Positions 1 to 11,990 of a DNA stretch of 64,000 nt are shown here, piece by piece. The notes under the pieces were generated by a model that saw nothing but the letters and a program-made list of their open reading frames with translations, was not told the origin of the DNA and did not search any database. Origin of the DNA: Phycomyces nitens. Taxonomy: Eukaryota > Mucoromycota > Mucoromycetes > Mucorales > Phycomycetaceae. Each line of letters begins with the position of its first letter. Position 1 is the first letter of the stretch. The position numbers and the translations under genes were made by a program. The stretch covers positions 1,860,001 to 1,924,000 of the forward strand of contig JAHRBC010000007.1 of assembly GCA_022702545.1 (NCBI GenBank), in the 5' to 3' direction.

Positions 1-78
1 AACAGCCAGGCAAGTTTATTAATTAACAAACATTTGAATATACATTATAATTAATACAATATTTTTATTATGTTATAG

Positions 79-171
79 CAGGAAAGAGCAAGCAGTTCTT
101 TTCTTTCGGAAGATGAGGTATTTCAAACGGATGACGAGGCTGAATCCCCAATCATGACAGATGTACTATAA
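79..171 (+). CDS. Possible last exon of a gene cut by the window edge
   Basis: After a plausible acceptor (ttatag, ending at 78) an open stretch of 31 codons runs to a TAA at 169-171. It encodes a Ser/Asp/Glu-rich acidic tail. A GTACTA donor at 163 could instead join it to 240 onward, so the exact 3' end is uncertain. The gene body lies outside the window. No family recognised; this is a composition- and splice-signal-based guess. Confidence 0.3.
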   Translation, partial: QERASSSFLSEDEVFQTDDEAESPIMTDVL

Positions 172-409
172 GTTAGAGCTTTTTTGTTGCTCATCTATTC
201 TCAATTTAATATTAATATAATATTTCTACTGTTTGATATAGGTTTACACCACTAGGAATGAGCAATGAGCCTTCATCTAAGAGAAACAGACTAAGTCTTT
301 AATATTCTTTAGGCTGCTCTTATTGGTTCTCTCATATTTTTAGTATATGTTTTAGCGCACTTTTTCTTTTCCTCTTTTCCTTTAGCTGTTTTATCTTTGC
401 TTTGGTCCT

Positions 410-790
410 CTCCTTTGAAATAAAATCGAATAACTCTCCATCACGTAAGATTGCCACCTTAATAAATGCCCGATTGGCATCTTGTATACCACATCTTCAG
501 CTCTGTTGTTTTTAATCTAGAATGAAACACACATCTCGCCCTTTTTCAAGCACCAAAAAAAATGAAATTTTTTTATAGCTGTATTACGCCGAGGTTAGTT
601 TATATTTCTTTTCTTTTCTTTGCTCTACTTTTTTGAAATAAAACTAAATGACCCTCCCTTATGTAAGGTTGTCAATTACATAAACATCCGATTGGAATCT
701 TGTATACCACATCTTCAGCTCTGCTATCTTTAATCAAGGAATGAAACACTCATCTCATAATTTTTCAGACACTAAAAAAGGTGAAAATTT
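410..790. repeat. Diverged tandem duplication, period about 218 bp
   Basis: Two copies of a roughly 160-bp block (about 410-570 and 635-790) share the phrase CTTGTATACCACATCTTCAG at 481 and 699. Divergence is moderate. Neither copy has coding potential. The flanking stretch 172-1078 shows nothing else recognisable. Confidence 0.7.
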
Positions 791-1078
791 TTTACAGCTA
801 TATTACACTAAAGTTTGTCGTTCCCCACCTCCCCACCTGGGAATCTCTGTAGAATATGCATATTGTTTTCTTAATGATGTACTCATTCTGCCAACTACCA
901 TTATATTCGAATTAGTTTTAAATCTTATGAGCTGACTTTACAGCAATATATTTTCTATGGTAAGAATATTATAATATGTTTACACTCTTTAATTAATCAT
1001 ATTGCGCATTCTCTATTCTCCTTCTACTGCATCTAGTATTTACATCTGTACGTTTCATATAGTGGCATTAATTCAAGA

Positions 1079-1385
1079 GATGCTTGGTATACCGATTAAC
1101 AAGCACAATATATACTGGTATGCTATCCAAAACAATATGCTTGGTTTATTTGATCGCTTCATTCTCTGACCACAATATCTTTATAGCAATTGATGAAGAC
1201 CAAAGGCCTTCCAAGTCATGACAGTGATTCACAACAAGATGCTCGGCACGCTGATTAACAAGCACAATATATACTGGTATGCTACCCAAAACAATATATT
1301 CGGTTTATTTGATTGCTTCATTCTCTGACCACAATATTTTTATAGCAATCGATGAAGACCAAAGGCCATCCAAGTCATAACAACA
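1079..1385. repeat. Tandem duplication, period 159 bp
   Basis: The block starting near 1081 (TGCTTGG...) recurs at 1240 (TGCTCGG...) with only scattered substitutions over about 145 bp. Shared phrases include AACAAGCACAATATATACTG and ATGAAGACCAAAGGCC. It looks like a two-unit tandem repeat of non-coding DNA. The following 1390-1600 is A/T-rich and featureless. Confidence 0.8.
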
Positions 1386-1635
1386 TGTTGTTGGCATCGT
1401 GTATAGATTGAGTAAAAGGTTTGTACCATATACGTTTTATAATATTAAATAGTATTTGCTTTTGGTATGTTTCTATATTATTATTATATATATTTTAATA
1501 TTATTTGAAATAAATCGAAATTATAATAAAAAATAAACCATTATTTCAAATAAATGGCAGTAAAAAAAGAATGGGTGCTAGTATATAAAGTAATATAAAA
1601 GAGAGGCTATAGTATATAAAGAAACGATTTTGGTT

Positions 1636-1821
1636 GGATAAAAAAACGGTAGCTGTGCCTATTCCTGCCTCATAACTACCCTTTTTTTTCGCACTAAAAA
1701 AACGGTAACAGCTACCGAAATCGCCTTATACAGAGTCTTTACTACCGTTTTTTTTGGTGGGAAAAAACGGTAGTAATGCTACCAAAACGGTAGTTAGCTA
1801 CCGTTTTTTCCGCCGTAGTGT
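1636..1821. repeat. Cluster of direct and inverted AAAACGGTAG motifs ending in TAGTG (CACTA-type terminus?)
   Basis: At least six copies of (A)nCGGTAR or its complement are packed into 186 bp, in both orientations, and the block ends CCGTAGTG near 1821. Read on the minus strand it begins CACTACGGCGGAAAAAACGG. A terminal CACTA plus a dense subterminal array is the architecture expected at a CACTA/Plavaka element end. No matching opposite end was found, so it may be a truncated or non-autonomous copy. Confidence 0.45.
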
Positions 1822-2342
1822 AGAGAAGATGTTAGATATAGGTTATAAAGATAATGGAAACAAAATCGTACCGAAACGACGATCGTTGGTTAATGGAATG
1901 ATATGGATAATAGTTAAGAAATTTGGAGGGGAAAGAGAAAGTGATAAAACAATAGAAACCCTTACTGTAAGGGAACGGTTACACTCAAATTTAAGTAGTG
2001 GAACCAAAGCAGTGAATAAGAAAATAAGACTGAAATGAACGCAATCATTTCACCGCAATTAACCTTGAAGAAGTGCTCAAGGTCAGCATACACTGCAAAA
2101 ATACCCCCGATTCCCATATGTGTAGTTGATACAGTAGGTATGGGATATAAAGGTCAATTTTCTAGCTCAGGCCCTTTTTTGTGAGTTCAGAGAGAAAAAA
2201 AATTTTTGATGGATTTTATTGGGTGTAGGCGATTGTGTAGCATGAAAAAAATAATTATTAAACTCAAAGTATATCAAATAAACTGTACCTGAATATATCT
2301 TCTTTACTGTTAAACCAAAACATTTCAATTATTTATTAAACA
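1822..2342. other. Non-coding stretch upstream of transposase
   Basis: AT-rich DNA. A 94-codon open stretch at 1754-2038 starts inside the CGGTAG repeat block and shows no family resemblance. CACTGCAAAAATACCCCC near 2089 was considered as a transposon end, but no partner was found. Confidence 0.5.
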
Positions 2343-5300
2343 ATGGCTCCTATCCGTAAATCTACAAGAACAAAAGAATGTAGATGTTCTATTTGCAAGA
2401 ACAAAGAGGGTGGATTTGATTTTCTCACAGCTCAAACATTTAAGCGTCATATGCTTAAAGAAGATGCCAAAAACAGTTTTTTCGGTGGTAGATGTAAGAT
2501 ATATTTTATATTTTAATTTGAAAATTATTTAATTAATAATAAATACATTTTTGAATTAAATAGTAATGGAAATTGTTGATACTGAAGAGCAATACTTTGA
2601 GGCCGTAGACAATGTAGAGGCCATGGATTTTGAGTCTGGTGGTAAGGATTTCTTAAAATTTTATTGTTTTTTTATTAAATTAATTTTTTTACACCTGGGC
2701 AGACTTGGAAAACGGCGTTGAAGAATATGAGGGGGTACAAGAACCCATTAGAAACCTACCTCTCTCTGAGTCCAATGCCATTTTTGGTGCAGAGGATGAA
2801 TGTAGCTCAGTTGGTGACTCTGACTCTGACTCTGACAGTGAAAGTGAAGACGAGATGAATGATGATGAAGGTCTGTATAGTATCTGAGCTGATAATCACT
2901 CTATCTATATAAATATTATATATTAATATGCTTTTTTTTTGATTAATATGTTTCTAGAATTCAACTCAGAATTGAGTTTCATTCACGGCTTTATAGTCAA
3001 GGCTCTTGCCCTGTTCATTTCCTTTTACGTTGTCAATGAAGGCGCGATTATCTTGATTGCAATTGTGAACAAGATCCTGGATTTTTTTGGTGATTCTTTC
3101 CGAGTCCCATCAAGTGTCTCTGGTCTCAAAAGTATGGCAGGAATGAATGCATTGACAAAGGGAATCAAGAAGTATGTTGCATGTGGTGAATGTCACAGCA
3201 TTTACGAGAACGATGGTGCACCTCTTTTCTGTACATTTGACAAGTTTGAAAACAGCGCATTGTGTGGCCATGGCTTGTTCAAGTCCAATTTGTCATCTGT
3301 CCCAAAAAAATCGTATATCTACCAGTCAATCAAGCACTCTATCCAAACACTCTTTTCTCGGCCTGATTTTGAATCACAGATCAACTCTTGGAATTGTGGT
3401 CCCAAGGTGGAAAAGACTATGTTTGATATATATGATGGCACGATGTGGAACGAGTTGCCTGATATGAATGGAATCCCCTTTGTTGACAGCGAGCGCTCTC
3501 TTATGCTGACATTAAACATTGACTGGTTCCAACCATTTGATGGTGTCACGTATTCTTGTGGTGCCATCTACCTTGCTGTCAACAACCTTCCTCGTGATGT
3601 CAGATTCAAGAAGGAAAATATCATCCTCGTTGGTTTGATGCCTGGGCCCAGAGAAGCAAAAACCTCAGAGATAAATCACTATCTCAAACCACTGGTCAAT
3701 GAGTTGGAGGATCTCTATAAAGGAATCAGAATGAAGACTCATCAATGCCCATCTGGTGCAACTGTCCGTGCCGCTCTTTTCCTGGTCACTTGTGACATCC
3801 CTGCCGCAAGGAAAGTATGTGGGTTCACATCCCATACAAGTACAAATGCTTGTCATAAGTGTAATCGTCGGTTCAATCGGTTAGCTGGAACGAACTCTGT
3901 TGATTATTCTGGATTTGATTTCTCAAAGTGGCTCCTTCGCACTAAGAATGATAATCGTAAGGATGCTGAGGTCTGGAGAAATGCAGCCACTCAAGCTGAG
4001 AGGCAGCGCCTTGAAGTTGCCAGTGGTGTTCGCTGGTCCGAACTGCATTGTCTCCAGTACTTTGACGTTGTCCGCTGCACGATCATTGATCCAATGCACA
4101 ATCTCTTCTTAGGCACTGCCAAGAGAATGATGGAGAGATGGGTTGCAGATGGAGTAATCAACGATAAGAGTCTCGTTGCCATGCAGAAGATGGTGGAAAA
4201 GATGGTGTTGCCGCCAGATTATACTCCATTAAAGACGAAGATTGCAAAGGGGTTCCCCTTCATGAAAGCTGATGAGTGGAAGTCGTGGTGTTTGGTATAC
4301 TCTCCCGTGGTATTGAAGAACGTGCTGCCACTGCCAATGTTCAAAAATTGGATGTTTTTTGTAAATGCCTGCCATTTTTTGACCAAGCCAAGTATCTCTG
4401 AGGACGATATTGAGGAAGCGCATCACAATCTGGAGTAGTTTGGCAAAGGTTGTGAGCAATTATATGAGTCTGACCTCCTCTCTCCCAACATGCACCTCCA
4501 TCTTCACCTTCGTGAAACGGTTCTGGACTTTGGTCCGGTTTATGGCTACTGGCTTTTTGGTTTTGAGAGGTACAACAGTATCCTCAAAAACATCAACACG
4601 AACAGGAAAGGTGGATTCGAGGCCACATACATGAGAAGCTTTGTTGAGGATACACGAAAGGCAGATTTTGTTTGTGGGTTTCTGAGCACAGCCAATGGAT
4701 ATCATTTGTCAGATATCTTTCGCATGTTTACCAATACCCCAGACACTATATCCACGCCAGCACATTCTCATTATTTCTCTACCTTCTCATTGCCTGATTT
4801 TGTTGAATATGCTGAAAATCCATTGATAACAGTATATGGTAACGAGCCTTTGCCACCATCAACACTCCCATTGAAAAAGAAGCCCATGAGTATGATGAGT
4901 AGGGCAGAATATGACTGTTTGGTGGAATATTACCAGGTTGCCTACAATGACAGGTCCATCAAAGGCTGTAATGACACCATGGCTTCCTCTGCTTTTGTCA
5001 ATGACTGGATCAAAATGCTCAAGTCTGTCAGTATTCTAGGCCAGATGTTCAAAGGAAGGAGTGGTAGAAATCAAAAGGATCATATATCCAAGCATTATTT
5101 GTTGAGGAAAAGACCGAGGCAGTGTACGCGTATGTTGGAGAGATTCAGTATCTATTTGTTCACGCATTTAGCCTTGCTGTTTCTTCTTCACATCGTGGAA
5201 ATGCCTATAACAGTCAACACACCTTTGCTTTTGTGAACTGGTTCAAAACTACGTCAGACACCACCAGAGAGGCTGAAGGCATTGAGATTCACAAGGACGA

Positions 5301-5436
5301 ATTTTCAGCTCTTGACTTTCAAAGCATTCTTCCTGTCCATCGGATTCTCCTGCCTGTTGCAATTGTGGATTATAAATCTAGTAGTAACATTAACAAAAAA
5401 CTAGTTGTCCCCTTGCCTAGAAAGGTTTCCGCCTAA
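2343..5436 (+). pseudogene. CACTA/Plavaka-type (Tnp2-like) transposase, broken by one stop and one frameshift
   Basis: Four exons can be traced: 2343-2493, 2564-2641, 2703-2870 and 2958 onward. Exon 1 gives a short Cys-rich segment (C-x-C-x2-C then a distant H), exon 3 an acidic Ser/Asp run. The long exon carries Tnp2-family hallmarks: a GVTYSCGAIYLAVNNLPR block, an LVGLMPGPREA block, CHKC-type cysteines and IDPMHNLFLG, followed by the NMHLHLHLRE...FGPVYGYWLF...FERYNSIL block of the DUF4218-like C-terminal part. The frame is interrupted by TAG at 4436-4438; translation continues in the same frame as if only one codon were lost. A second break is a 1-nt shift near 5071-5080 (A-run), after which the frame resumes as QALFVEEKTEAVYAYVGEIQ to 5436. 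So the element is inactive in cis. Orientation is convergent with the accessory gene at 5532-6763. Confidence 0.85.
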
Positions 5437-5531
5437 ATATATTTATCTTATCTCTCTTGGTTTTAATTATAATTTTATAGGTTGTTTTGCGAATCATGTG
5501 TTTAAAAAGTAAAAAAGACAAAAACAAAGAT

Positions 5532-6763
5532 TTATTCATTTTTGAATGTCCAGACAGGCAAATTCAAAGTCAGGTGACTTGGGGCAGGAATCTCCTTGAC
5601 TGATGTTTGCTGTCTGGGCATTCTTGTCTTTGTCTTTGGTCCAGACCGTTTCAGATCATCCTCTCTTGAAAAACGGTCAATGACCTCCAGAAGCTGGTTC
5701 AACTATATTAAATTTATCAGTCTTTTATCAGCACTCAGCACATCACTCTACAAAATATTAATTACCTCATCGCTTCTCCAGCTGGGACGAGCAACATGGA
5801 GAACACGCATGGTGATACCAGGTGCAACGTCTTCCATGCCCGACTCACCATCAGACATCACATCCTTTTGGAGGACATGGAGATAGGCCATCTCCTCAGA
5901 GTTTTCAGGCTTATGGCCCATCTCCTCATCAATTGCCCTCCAGTGATGCTTGTAGACCGCCACCCTGCGCAAGTGGATCTAGAAAAATTTTCAGATTAAG
6001 TCAAAAATATCATATTGTCTTTATACTAACCTCGACGAGCCTGCTGTTGGCCCAAACCTTTTTCTTCTTTGCAATAGACTGCTCTTCAGTCATCTTTGCA
6101 ACGCGATGGTAGTACTTATAGTTATTTTTTAGTTTTTGCACTACCATGCCAGGCCAAAAACCAGCAGCACGAGGCTGTGAGAGAATGTAGTCTCTCATGT
6201 AGTTAATGACCCTGACATTGTCTGGGTGGTCGATCCTCTCATCCTTATTCCATTTCTGCTTGCCTTCGTTCTCAGCAATCAGAGCTGGATCTTCGGAGTC
6301 AAGGTCTTTCTTCCACATCTTATTCTCAATAAGTTCCTGGATATAATTTGTGAGAAAATATTTTTTTACAAAACAATAATAATATTCATACCAAGACAAT
6401 CGCGCGCATATCACTGGGACTAATTGAGCTGGAGGGGCCAACAGAAGGAACCATTCCAACGGAACCAGCTTGGCCAAGAGGGAGCTGGCTCTGGACACCA
6501 CTGGCATGGGCTTCCATGAGTGTACTCATGGTCTTGTTGGTCTTGCCAGCGATGTCATAGACCATTCCCATTCTGGACTTGAGGAACCTCAAGTCTTCAA
6601 GGATAGCGGCCATTTCTGTCCTGCCTTGGCTACTTCCCTCACCAGTACTAGGAGATCTAGGCATAATCTCACGCTGGCTGATACAACCAGCAACAACACG
6701 GTCAATTGGAGCAGCTGGATTTGCTCTGGCTTTGCGTCCTGAGTTTGCTTGGGTTGGGGACAT
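5532..6763 (-). CDS. Transposon accessory protein of the first CACTA-like element, four exons, intact
   Basis: Exons on the minus strand: 6763-6392, 6336-6031, 5978-5766 and 5702-5532; together 1062 nt, 353 aa, with GT-AG junctions and no stops. The N-terminal third is Pro/Ser/Gly-rich and likely disordered, followed by a helical segment around LEDLRFLKSRMGMVYDIA. The middle is charged and resembles a DNA- or protein-binding domain (WPGMVVQKLKNNYKYYHRV..., then HLRRVAVYKHHW). The C-terminus is basic. I do not recognise the family. Its position, 96 bp tail-to-tail from the broken transposase, and the presence of a non-homologous gene in the same role beside the second CACTA element, suggest a second transposon-encoded protein. 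It is intact while its transposase is dead. Confidence 0.65.
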
Positions 6764-7038
6764 TTTCTAAATAAATATTTTTAAAATAAAATAATAATAA
6801 TACATAGATTAATATATTTTTATTATATATATCCTTGAATATATAGACTTACATAATAAGCTGTAGTAGTGGGTGTAGTGTCAGGTAAGAACAATAATAT
6901 TACTTGTCAAAAAAACTATATTTATATATTGAAAAAAAGTATATTTTCGGAGTACAGCAAAATAAAATGAATTTGTGGACACACAGTTTTCATAATCCCA
7001 TTATTCTCATAATTTATTAGGGCTTACTATAATCTAAA
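6764..7038. other. Non-coding flank of the first CACTA-like element
   Basis: AT-rich. Contains GTAGTAGTGGGTGTAGTGTC near 6863, which has TAGTG strings expected of a CACTA right end, but no left partner and no target duplication could be matched. Confidence 0.4.
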
Positions 7039-9080
7039 AATGCGTATGGATTCTTTTTTCCCAATTTTCCCTTTTTCTCTTTCTTTTTTCTTTTTGCTTC
7101 TTTTATACTCTCTGGTAAGTATTTAAAAATTTTTCACGCAATTAAAAACAACCTTTAACATTTTTTCAATTATCTAAAAGATGTCCTATAGTCACTTTTA
7201 TTCATGCTTACACAAGAAAAACGTAAATAGGCACACTATTTTTTATTGCTGTTGCTAATCAGTAATCTTCATCTTGTAGATTCAAAAACAACTCCTTTCA
7301 ATTGGCAATGGCCAAAGATGACAATGATGAAGTTGAATGGAGGGAATGTACTTGGTATGTTTGAATATTTTATCACTATTAATACTAATATATTCTGTCT
7401 TTACTATCAGCTCTTTATATTAAACAAAATTGCCGCGTTTTAACAAAGATATGGAATACCCAACAAACCAGTTTGTCTTGGTAAGTAATCAGTCATTCCT
7501 ATTACTTTTCTAACAGAAAATATAGATATCTTTTCTATTACACGTACACATTTTTTGATGGCTATATCATTATCTATCATGAAATACTGTTTGGTATGCC
7601 TGAAAATTCGCTCTCAAGATATGGAGCATCTACTCTGTTCTGTCAACCACTTCAGCCATTCAAAGCAGTAGTTAAAGAGTCGGCCATGCTCTCGACCCAT
7701 GTTTTAAAAAGGTAAACATAAGTATACCGTGAATATAGCTATAGCCATGAATCTAGACCAAATTACTAGGCTGTATATTATGAGAAAAATTTTTATCAAT
7801 AAAAACATATTCGTAAACTATTTGCCATAATCTATTATAAAGAAGTATATAATAAATTACCAATTGAAAGTATTCAAAGCCTCAAAAATATTAAACAGCC
7901 AATAAATACACGTCTGGTGGAAGATAGTTGAATGGATAGACAAGGGAAAGTAATGAAAGTTGAATCTTGATCTGTCAAAAATAGATCTTATTATTGACCT
8001 TGAAATAATAATCCATGTAACGTTATACTGAAAAGAGATAAAATATACACTTTCAGTTACAGTTCTGTACCTCCTTGAGGTTAATGAGCCGACATGCCCA
8101 AAACTAGAGCATTATATCTGCCGAATTACTGCAACATCTCATATGACTTGTCATTCATATCTGGAGAGTAATATTTCTATTTAATTCTAGGATTTTTTAT
8201 TTATTTGCCTCGGGATTTCACTTACTATCACATCTGGGAATCGTACATTTTTTTTGCAGTGAGTCATACTTTTTGCGAGTGTATTATAAGTATAACTTCT
8301 CTGTTATATTCTCTATTCATAATACATTATTAACATCTTTGTTGTTTTCAATTCAGTACCAAGTATGCTGAATCTGCCTCAAGTAAGTTTTCTCTCTCTC
8401 TAATGGTAAAAGACATAATACATAAACCTAATCAATGTTTTGTTTTCAGTATAGAGATTCACATTATATATCCAAGTAGTATTCCCATTTCATATTCAAT
8501 TGCTGTAAATTGTTTTTGCTCATTTCAATTGCATTTGTAAAAGGTAATCCATAATGTTAATATATGAATAGCCCATGCTTTGAATATATAACTAGGCAAT
8601 CCAACTAGAAAATAAATATTTTTTATCAAATAAAATTTTTTTTCGTAAACTATTTCCCATAAATTGTTCTTTTAAAGAAGCTCGAGAAAATGGTTCTGGA
8701 CAATTATATCAAGAAATATCAATAGAATACATAATATGATATCCAATAGAAACTGCCATACAGTGGTAGGCAGTGACACTCCATACTGCCGACAGACGAA
8801 AGACCTTTCAAAAACACTGTCTTTTAAATAGAAATAGACTGATCACAATCGGAAATGTAAAGAAATATTGATCCTAATTGAGTTTTCTGGGTTCATGGTA
8901 ACTAAAGAAACCATTGTCTACGCACAGACTATTCTGTCTGCTGAAGAAAACAATTCATTCCATATGTGCCCATGTATCTGTAGCTCAGATAAATTTTCAT
9001 CGGAACCCAGGTTTTATTGTCACTATTTCTCAGAATCCTACTTTATTTCACATATGAAAATTGGGGTCATTTTTGCAGTG

Positions 9081-9418
9081 TATATGGTATTGTCATTGAT
9101 GGCTTGGTAAAAAATATTTTCGTGTCAAACTATTTTATCCTCTAACATTTCTTATTCTACTATAGACCGCCACCATCAATCATCCCATCTGGCTTCCCCA
9201 TCATCCTCAACTGTTATCATAATGGTAATGCTGTCTCTTAGTCTTTATACTTTCCATAACACTATTCTGATTCTCTCTTTTTATCTTATAGACCTCCTCT
9301 ACTCAAACGGTCTATTATATGGTATCGTCATTGGTGGCTTGGTAAAAACTCTTTGTGTCAAACTATTTTCTCCTTTAACGTTTCTTATTCTACTATAGAC
9401 CGCCGCCATCACTGTCCA
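9081..9418. repeat. Tandem exon-intron duplication, period about 235 bp
   Basis: TATATGGTAT...CATTG.TGGCTTG followed by GTAAAAA... and ...TTCTTATTCTACTATAGACC occurs at 9081 and 9316. The unit after it (ACCGCC.CCATCA...) occurs at about 9165 and 9401, the second copy being split at 9418 by the solo LTR and continuing at 9711. The splice-like GT...ATAG boundaries are repeated along with the exon-like parts. Confidence 0.65.
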
Positions 9419-9705
9419 TGTAAGAAACATCCTATTGGTAAAATTGATTGACCAATCATAACCAGATCCGGACATCGCACCTCTAAGACCAATAGTATTC
9501 TTTCCTTGCTTTCCTTGTAAAGACACTCCATAGAACCAATTGTTATAATTATCTTAGTAGACATTAGCTAGAAATATTCATATAAATACCCCTAGAGCTT
9601 GATCATAGAAGGATCAAGCGAACAACATCTTTATTAAAGGAATCTATCTTCAAACTCTCTGCCTGTTTTCTCTGTTCTTGCCTTTGTCTAGATCGGTTCC
9701 TGACA
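9419..9705 (+). mobile_element. Solo LTR, 287 bp, with 5-bp target duplication
   Basis: Starts TGTAAGAAAC and ends GGTTCCTGACA, i.e. TG...CA. It is flanked by GTCCA on both sides (9414-9418 and 9706-9710). It contains a TATA-like ATATAAATACC about 130 bp before the end, followed by a pyrimidine-rich stretch, as in an LTR promoter and U5. No internal region, so it is a solo LTR left by LTR-LTR recombination. Not similar to the other LTR families in this window. Orientation is assigned from the TATA box. Confidence 0.85.
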
Positions 9706-9710
9706 GTCCA

Positions 9711-10679
9711 CCCCATCTGGCCCCTTTATCATCTACGACTGGTTATTATAATGGTAATGCCTTTTCTTGGTCTTTATCTCTTTCCATAATATTATTCTGG
9801 CTATTTACTAATATTGTTCTATACTCTTAATAAGAATCTATTGTTGGTCATCACGTAACATCCCTCTACTTAATTGTCAACTCTGTTTCTGGTATGTAAA
9901 TCGATTATTCTATTACCCAATTCACCCATACTAATTTACTTTACCCCATCTCTAGTCAATCTAATCATACAAGATGCCATGCCATGCTGCACAACTCAGC
10001 CCCACTTTGTCCGTTCTTATCCATCCCTTACAATGTAAGTATAAAATACCTCGCATCTTGAACAACACCCGCACTCTTGAATATATGTCACTAATATAAC
10101 TTTTATTGTATTAGAATACTGCCGCAACCACCCAAATCGCCGTCAGTCTCTATTTTCAGGTATTGTTCAGTAGTGAAGCACCCAATCCAAGTAGTATCAA
10201 GTAGGCCGGTAGAAGCGGCAAGGATAAACAGTAATAGTATTAGAGCTTGTGTACAGAGCCATTCTATTCTTTCCAATAAACACAAATATAAACCATAAAC
10301 CTAATAAGTACGGGGTATAAAACAATGAGGGGGATCATTCTATGCTTGATTGCACAGTAATAGTATTTGATGATTGGTTAATTGCTTGAGGATATCCTTG
10401 ATACCATGGAGAAAGCCAGCTTCTCCCCAACTTTATTTGCTGTGTGTAATCGTCTTTTCAATTTATAAACACATAATCTATTACACTAAAAACATAGTTT
10501 TAAGCACAAAAATCTGGTTAACACCAAAAATCTATATGCAGAAAAAGCTAACAAACCCTACTCTCCCAAAAGTTTTCAACTTTGCACCTGTATGAGATTC
10601 GACTTTGAGCCCAGGAGAAACCTTGCTTACTCCCATACTCATAGTATTCTGTTCTCCCCTGAAAACCTAAACTTTTCCC
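9711..10679. other. Non-coding stretch between solo LTR and DIRS remnant
   Basis: Continuation of the duplicated exon-like unit to about 9900, then AT-rich DNA. A 60-codon minus open stretch at 10103-10285 has no recognisable content. I see no RNA gene or repeat. Confidence 0.5.
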
Positions 10680-11990
10680 CTATTTATTTCTGGTTATATA
10701 CATGGTTTTACCCCACAGTTTTTGCAGTGCTTGGAGTTGTGGCAACTGTACCGCACAAAGGATCGTGAGGAGTTCCAGATAGTTGATGTGGTGGGAAGCC
10801 TCAGTAGCGGTCCAGATCCCAGAGATGGTTGTGTTGTTGAACACAATCCCCCAACCCGTAGTGGATGCGTCAGTGTAGACCTCAAAGTCGGGAGTCTCTG
10901 GAAGGAAGGATAGGCCGTTCCAGTGTTGCAAGTGGTTAATCCACCAAGACAGTTCGGTTTTGGCGGGAGAGGATAGAGAGATCGAGTCCGTCCAGAGAAG
11001 ATCATGACGGAGGGCTTGATTCCTGTGTTTGATAAGCTGCCTGGTTTGGAGGCGGGCAGGGAGGACAGCCAGTGTGGTGGCCTGGGCCTTCCCAATGAAT
11101 GAGGCCAACTGATGGATTGTGCAATGAGGACGGTGCAGGAGGCGAGAGGCCTTGTGACGAATGTTGTGCAGTTTGGACCGTGGGATAGACAGGGTCATGT
11201 TGCGAGTGTCGATCGCAAAATCCAAGTGTTGGATTGTCTGTGTGGGGGTGAGATGAGACTTGGACAACTTGACCAGGAAACCAAGAGAGAGCAACTTGTC
11301 CATCACACGTTGGGTGAGCAACGTGGATTGAGAGGGAGTTCGTGCCATGACTATGAGATCGTCCAGGTAGGCTGAGACTCGTATCCCCTGACAGCAAGCC
11401 CAACGGAGAACAGGATGGACCATTCTGGCAAAGACCAATGGAGACAGAGACATGCTGAAAGGTAGTACGCGGAACTGGTAGGTCTTGTCCTTCCACGTGA
11501 ACTGGAGATACTTCCGGGATGAGTGTTTGATGAGAATGTGGAGAAAAGCATCCTGGAGGTCGATGCTGGTCAGGTAATCGTTGGGGACCATCATGTGACA
11601 CACCTGTTGGATAGATTCCATCTTGAAGTGCTGAGGTGGAATGAATTGGTTGAGAGGTTGGAGGTTCAGAATGGGCCTGAGGTCTCCTGTCTTTTTTGGA
11701 ACAAGAAAAAGACGGGATTGGAAGCCTGGGTGGTGAACCTCTTCGATTGCCTTCTTGCACAAAAGGGAAATGATCTCCTCCTCGATGATCTGATCCAAGG
11801 AATTGGGTTGATGTTTTGTACGACCTGGTGTTGAGATTGGCGGCAAATGATGGAAAGGAATGGCGTAGCTGTCGCGGATGGTGTTTAGGACCCATTCTTC
11901 ATTCGTGAGTTTTGACCAAGCTTGATGAAAGAGAGATAAATGGCCACCTACGGGTGAGTTGATGGAGTTTGGGATTTTGACAGCTGGGGT
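10680..11990 (-). pseudogene. DIRS-type reverse transcriptase / RNase H, 3'-truncated
   Basis: The frame is open from upstream of the gag stop (VGGHLSLFHQAWSKL..., about 11975) down to 10680. It has the pre-RT motif WVLNTI, RT motifs (LFLVPKKTGDLRPILN, SIDLQDAFLHI, LPFSMSLSPLVFAR, YLDDLIV near 11345) and an RNase H start (EVYTDASTTGWG near 10870). After about 10720 the protein departs from the family and stops in unrelated sequence, so most of RNase H and everything downstream is missing. RT would be expressed by a frame change from gag, with which it overlaps. Confidence 0.8.

Larger units (their letters stand above)
7039..10100 (+). other. Exon-like fragments, possibly a decayed secreted/membrane-protein gene
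   Basis: Several short open segments are flanked by plausible splice sites. ATG near 7040 opens a very hydrophobic 25-residue signal-like peptide ending at a GTAAGT donor (about 7115). Exon-like pieces follow at about 7280-7353 (TPFNWQWP...) and 9300-9350, where YGIVIGGL followed by TAAITV suggests a membrane segment. Reading frames cannot be joined without stops. Two diverged copies of a segment (about 7725-7870 and 8560-8690) share CGTAAACTATTTGCCATAA-like text. I infer a decayed, partly duplicated locus; no family assigned. Confidence 0.25.

Noticed and set aside
1754..2038. 94-codon open stretch starting in the CGGTAG array
   Set aside because: No domain, starts in repeat DNA, composition like random AT-rich sequence.
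4436..4438. In-frame TAG and 23002-23004 TGA of the two CACTA transposases as evidence for C to T mutation
   Set aside because: The ancestral codons are not known from this window, so the direction of change cannot be assigned; only the Tc1 relic and the chromovirus A stop are used for that argument.
2080..6960. Exact ends for the first CACTA-like element
   Set aside because: CACTGCAAAAATACC near 2089 and TAGTG strings near 6866-6878 do not form a convincing inverted pair, and no target duplication matches.
11002..11895. 297-codon minus-strand open stretch within the DIRS element
   Set aside because: Out-of-frame reading of the RT gene, rich in Pro, Ser and His with no domain; RT motifs lie in the other frame.
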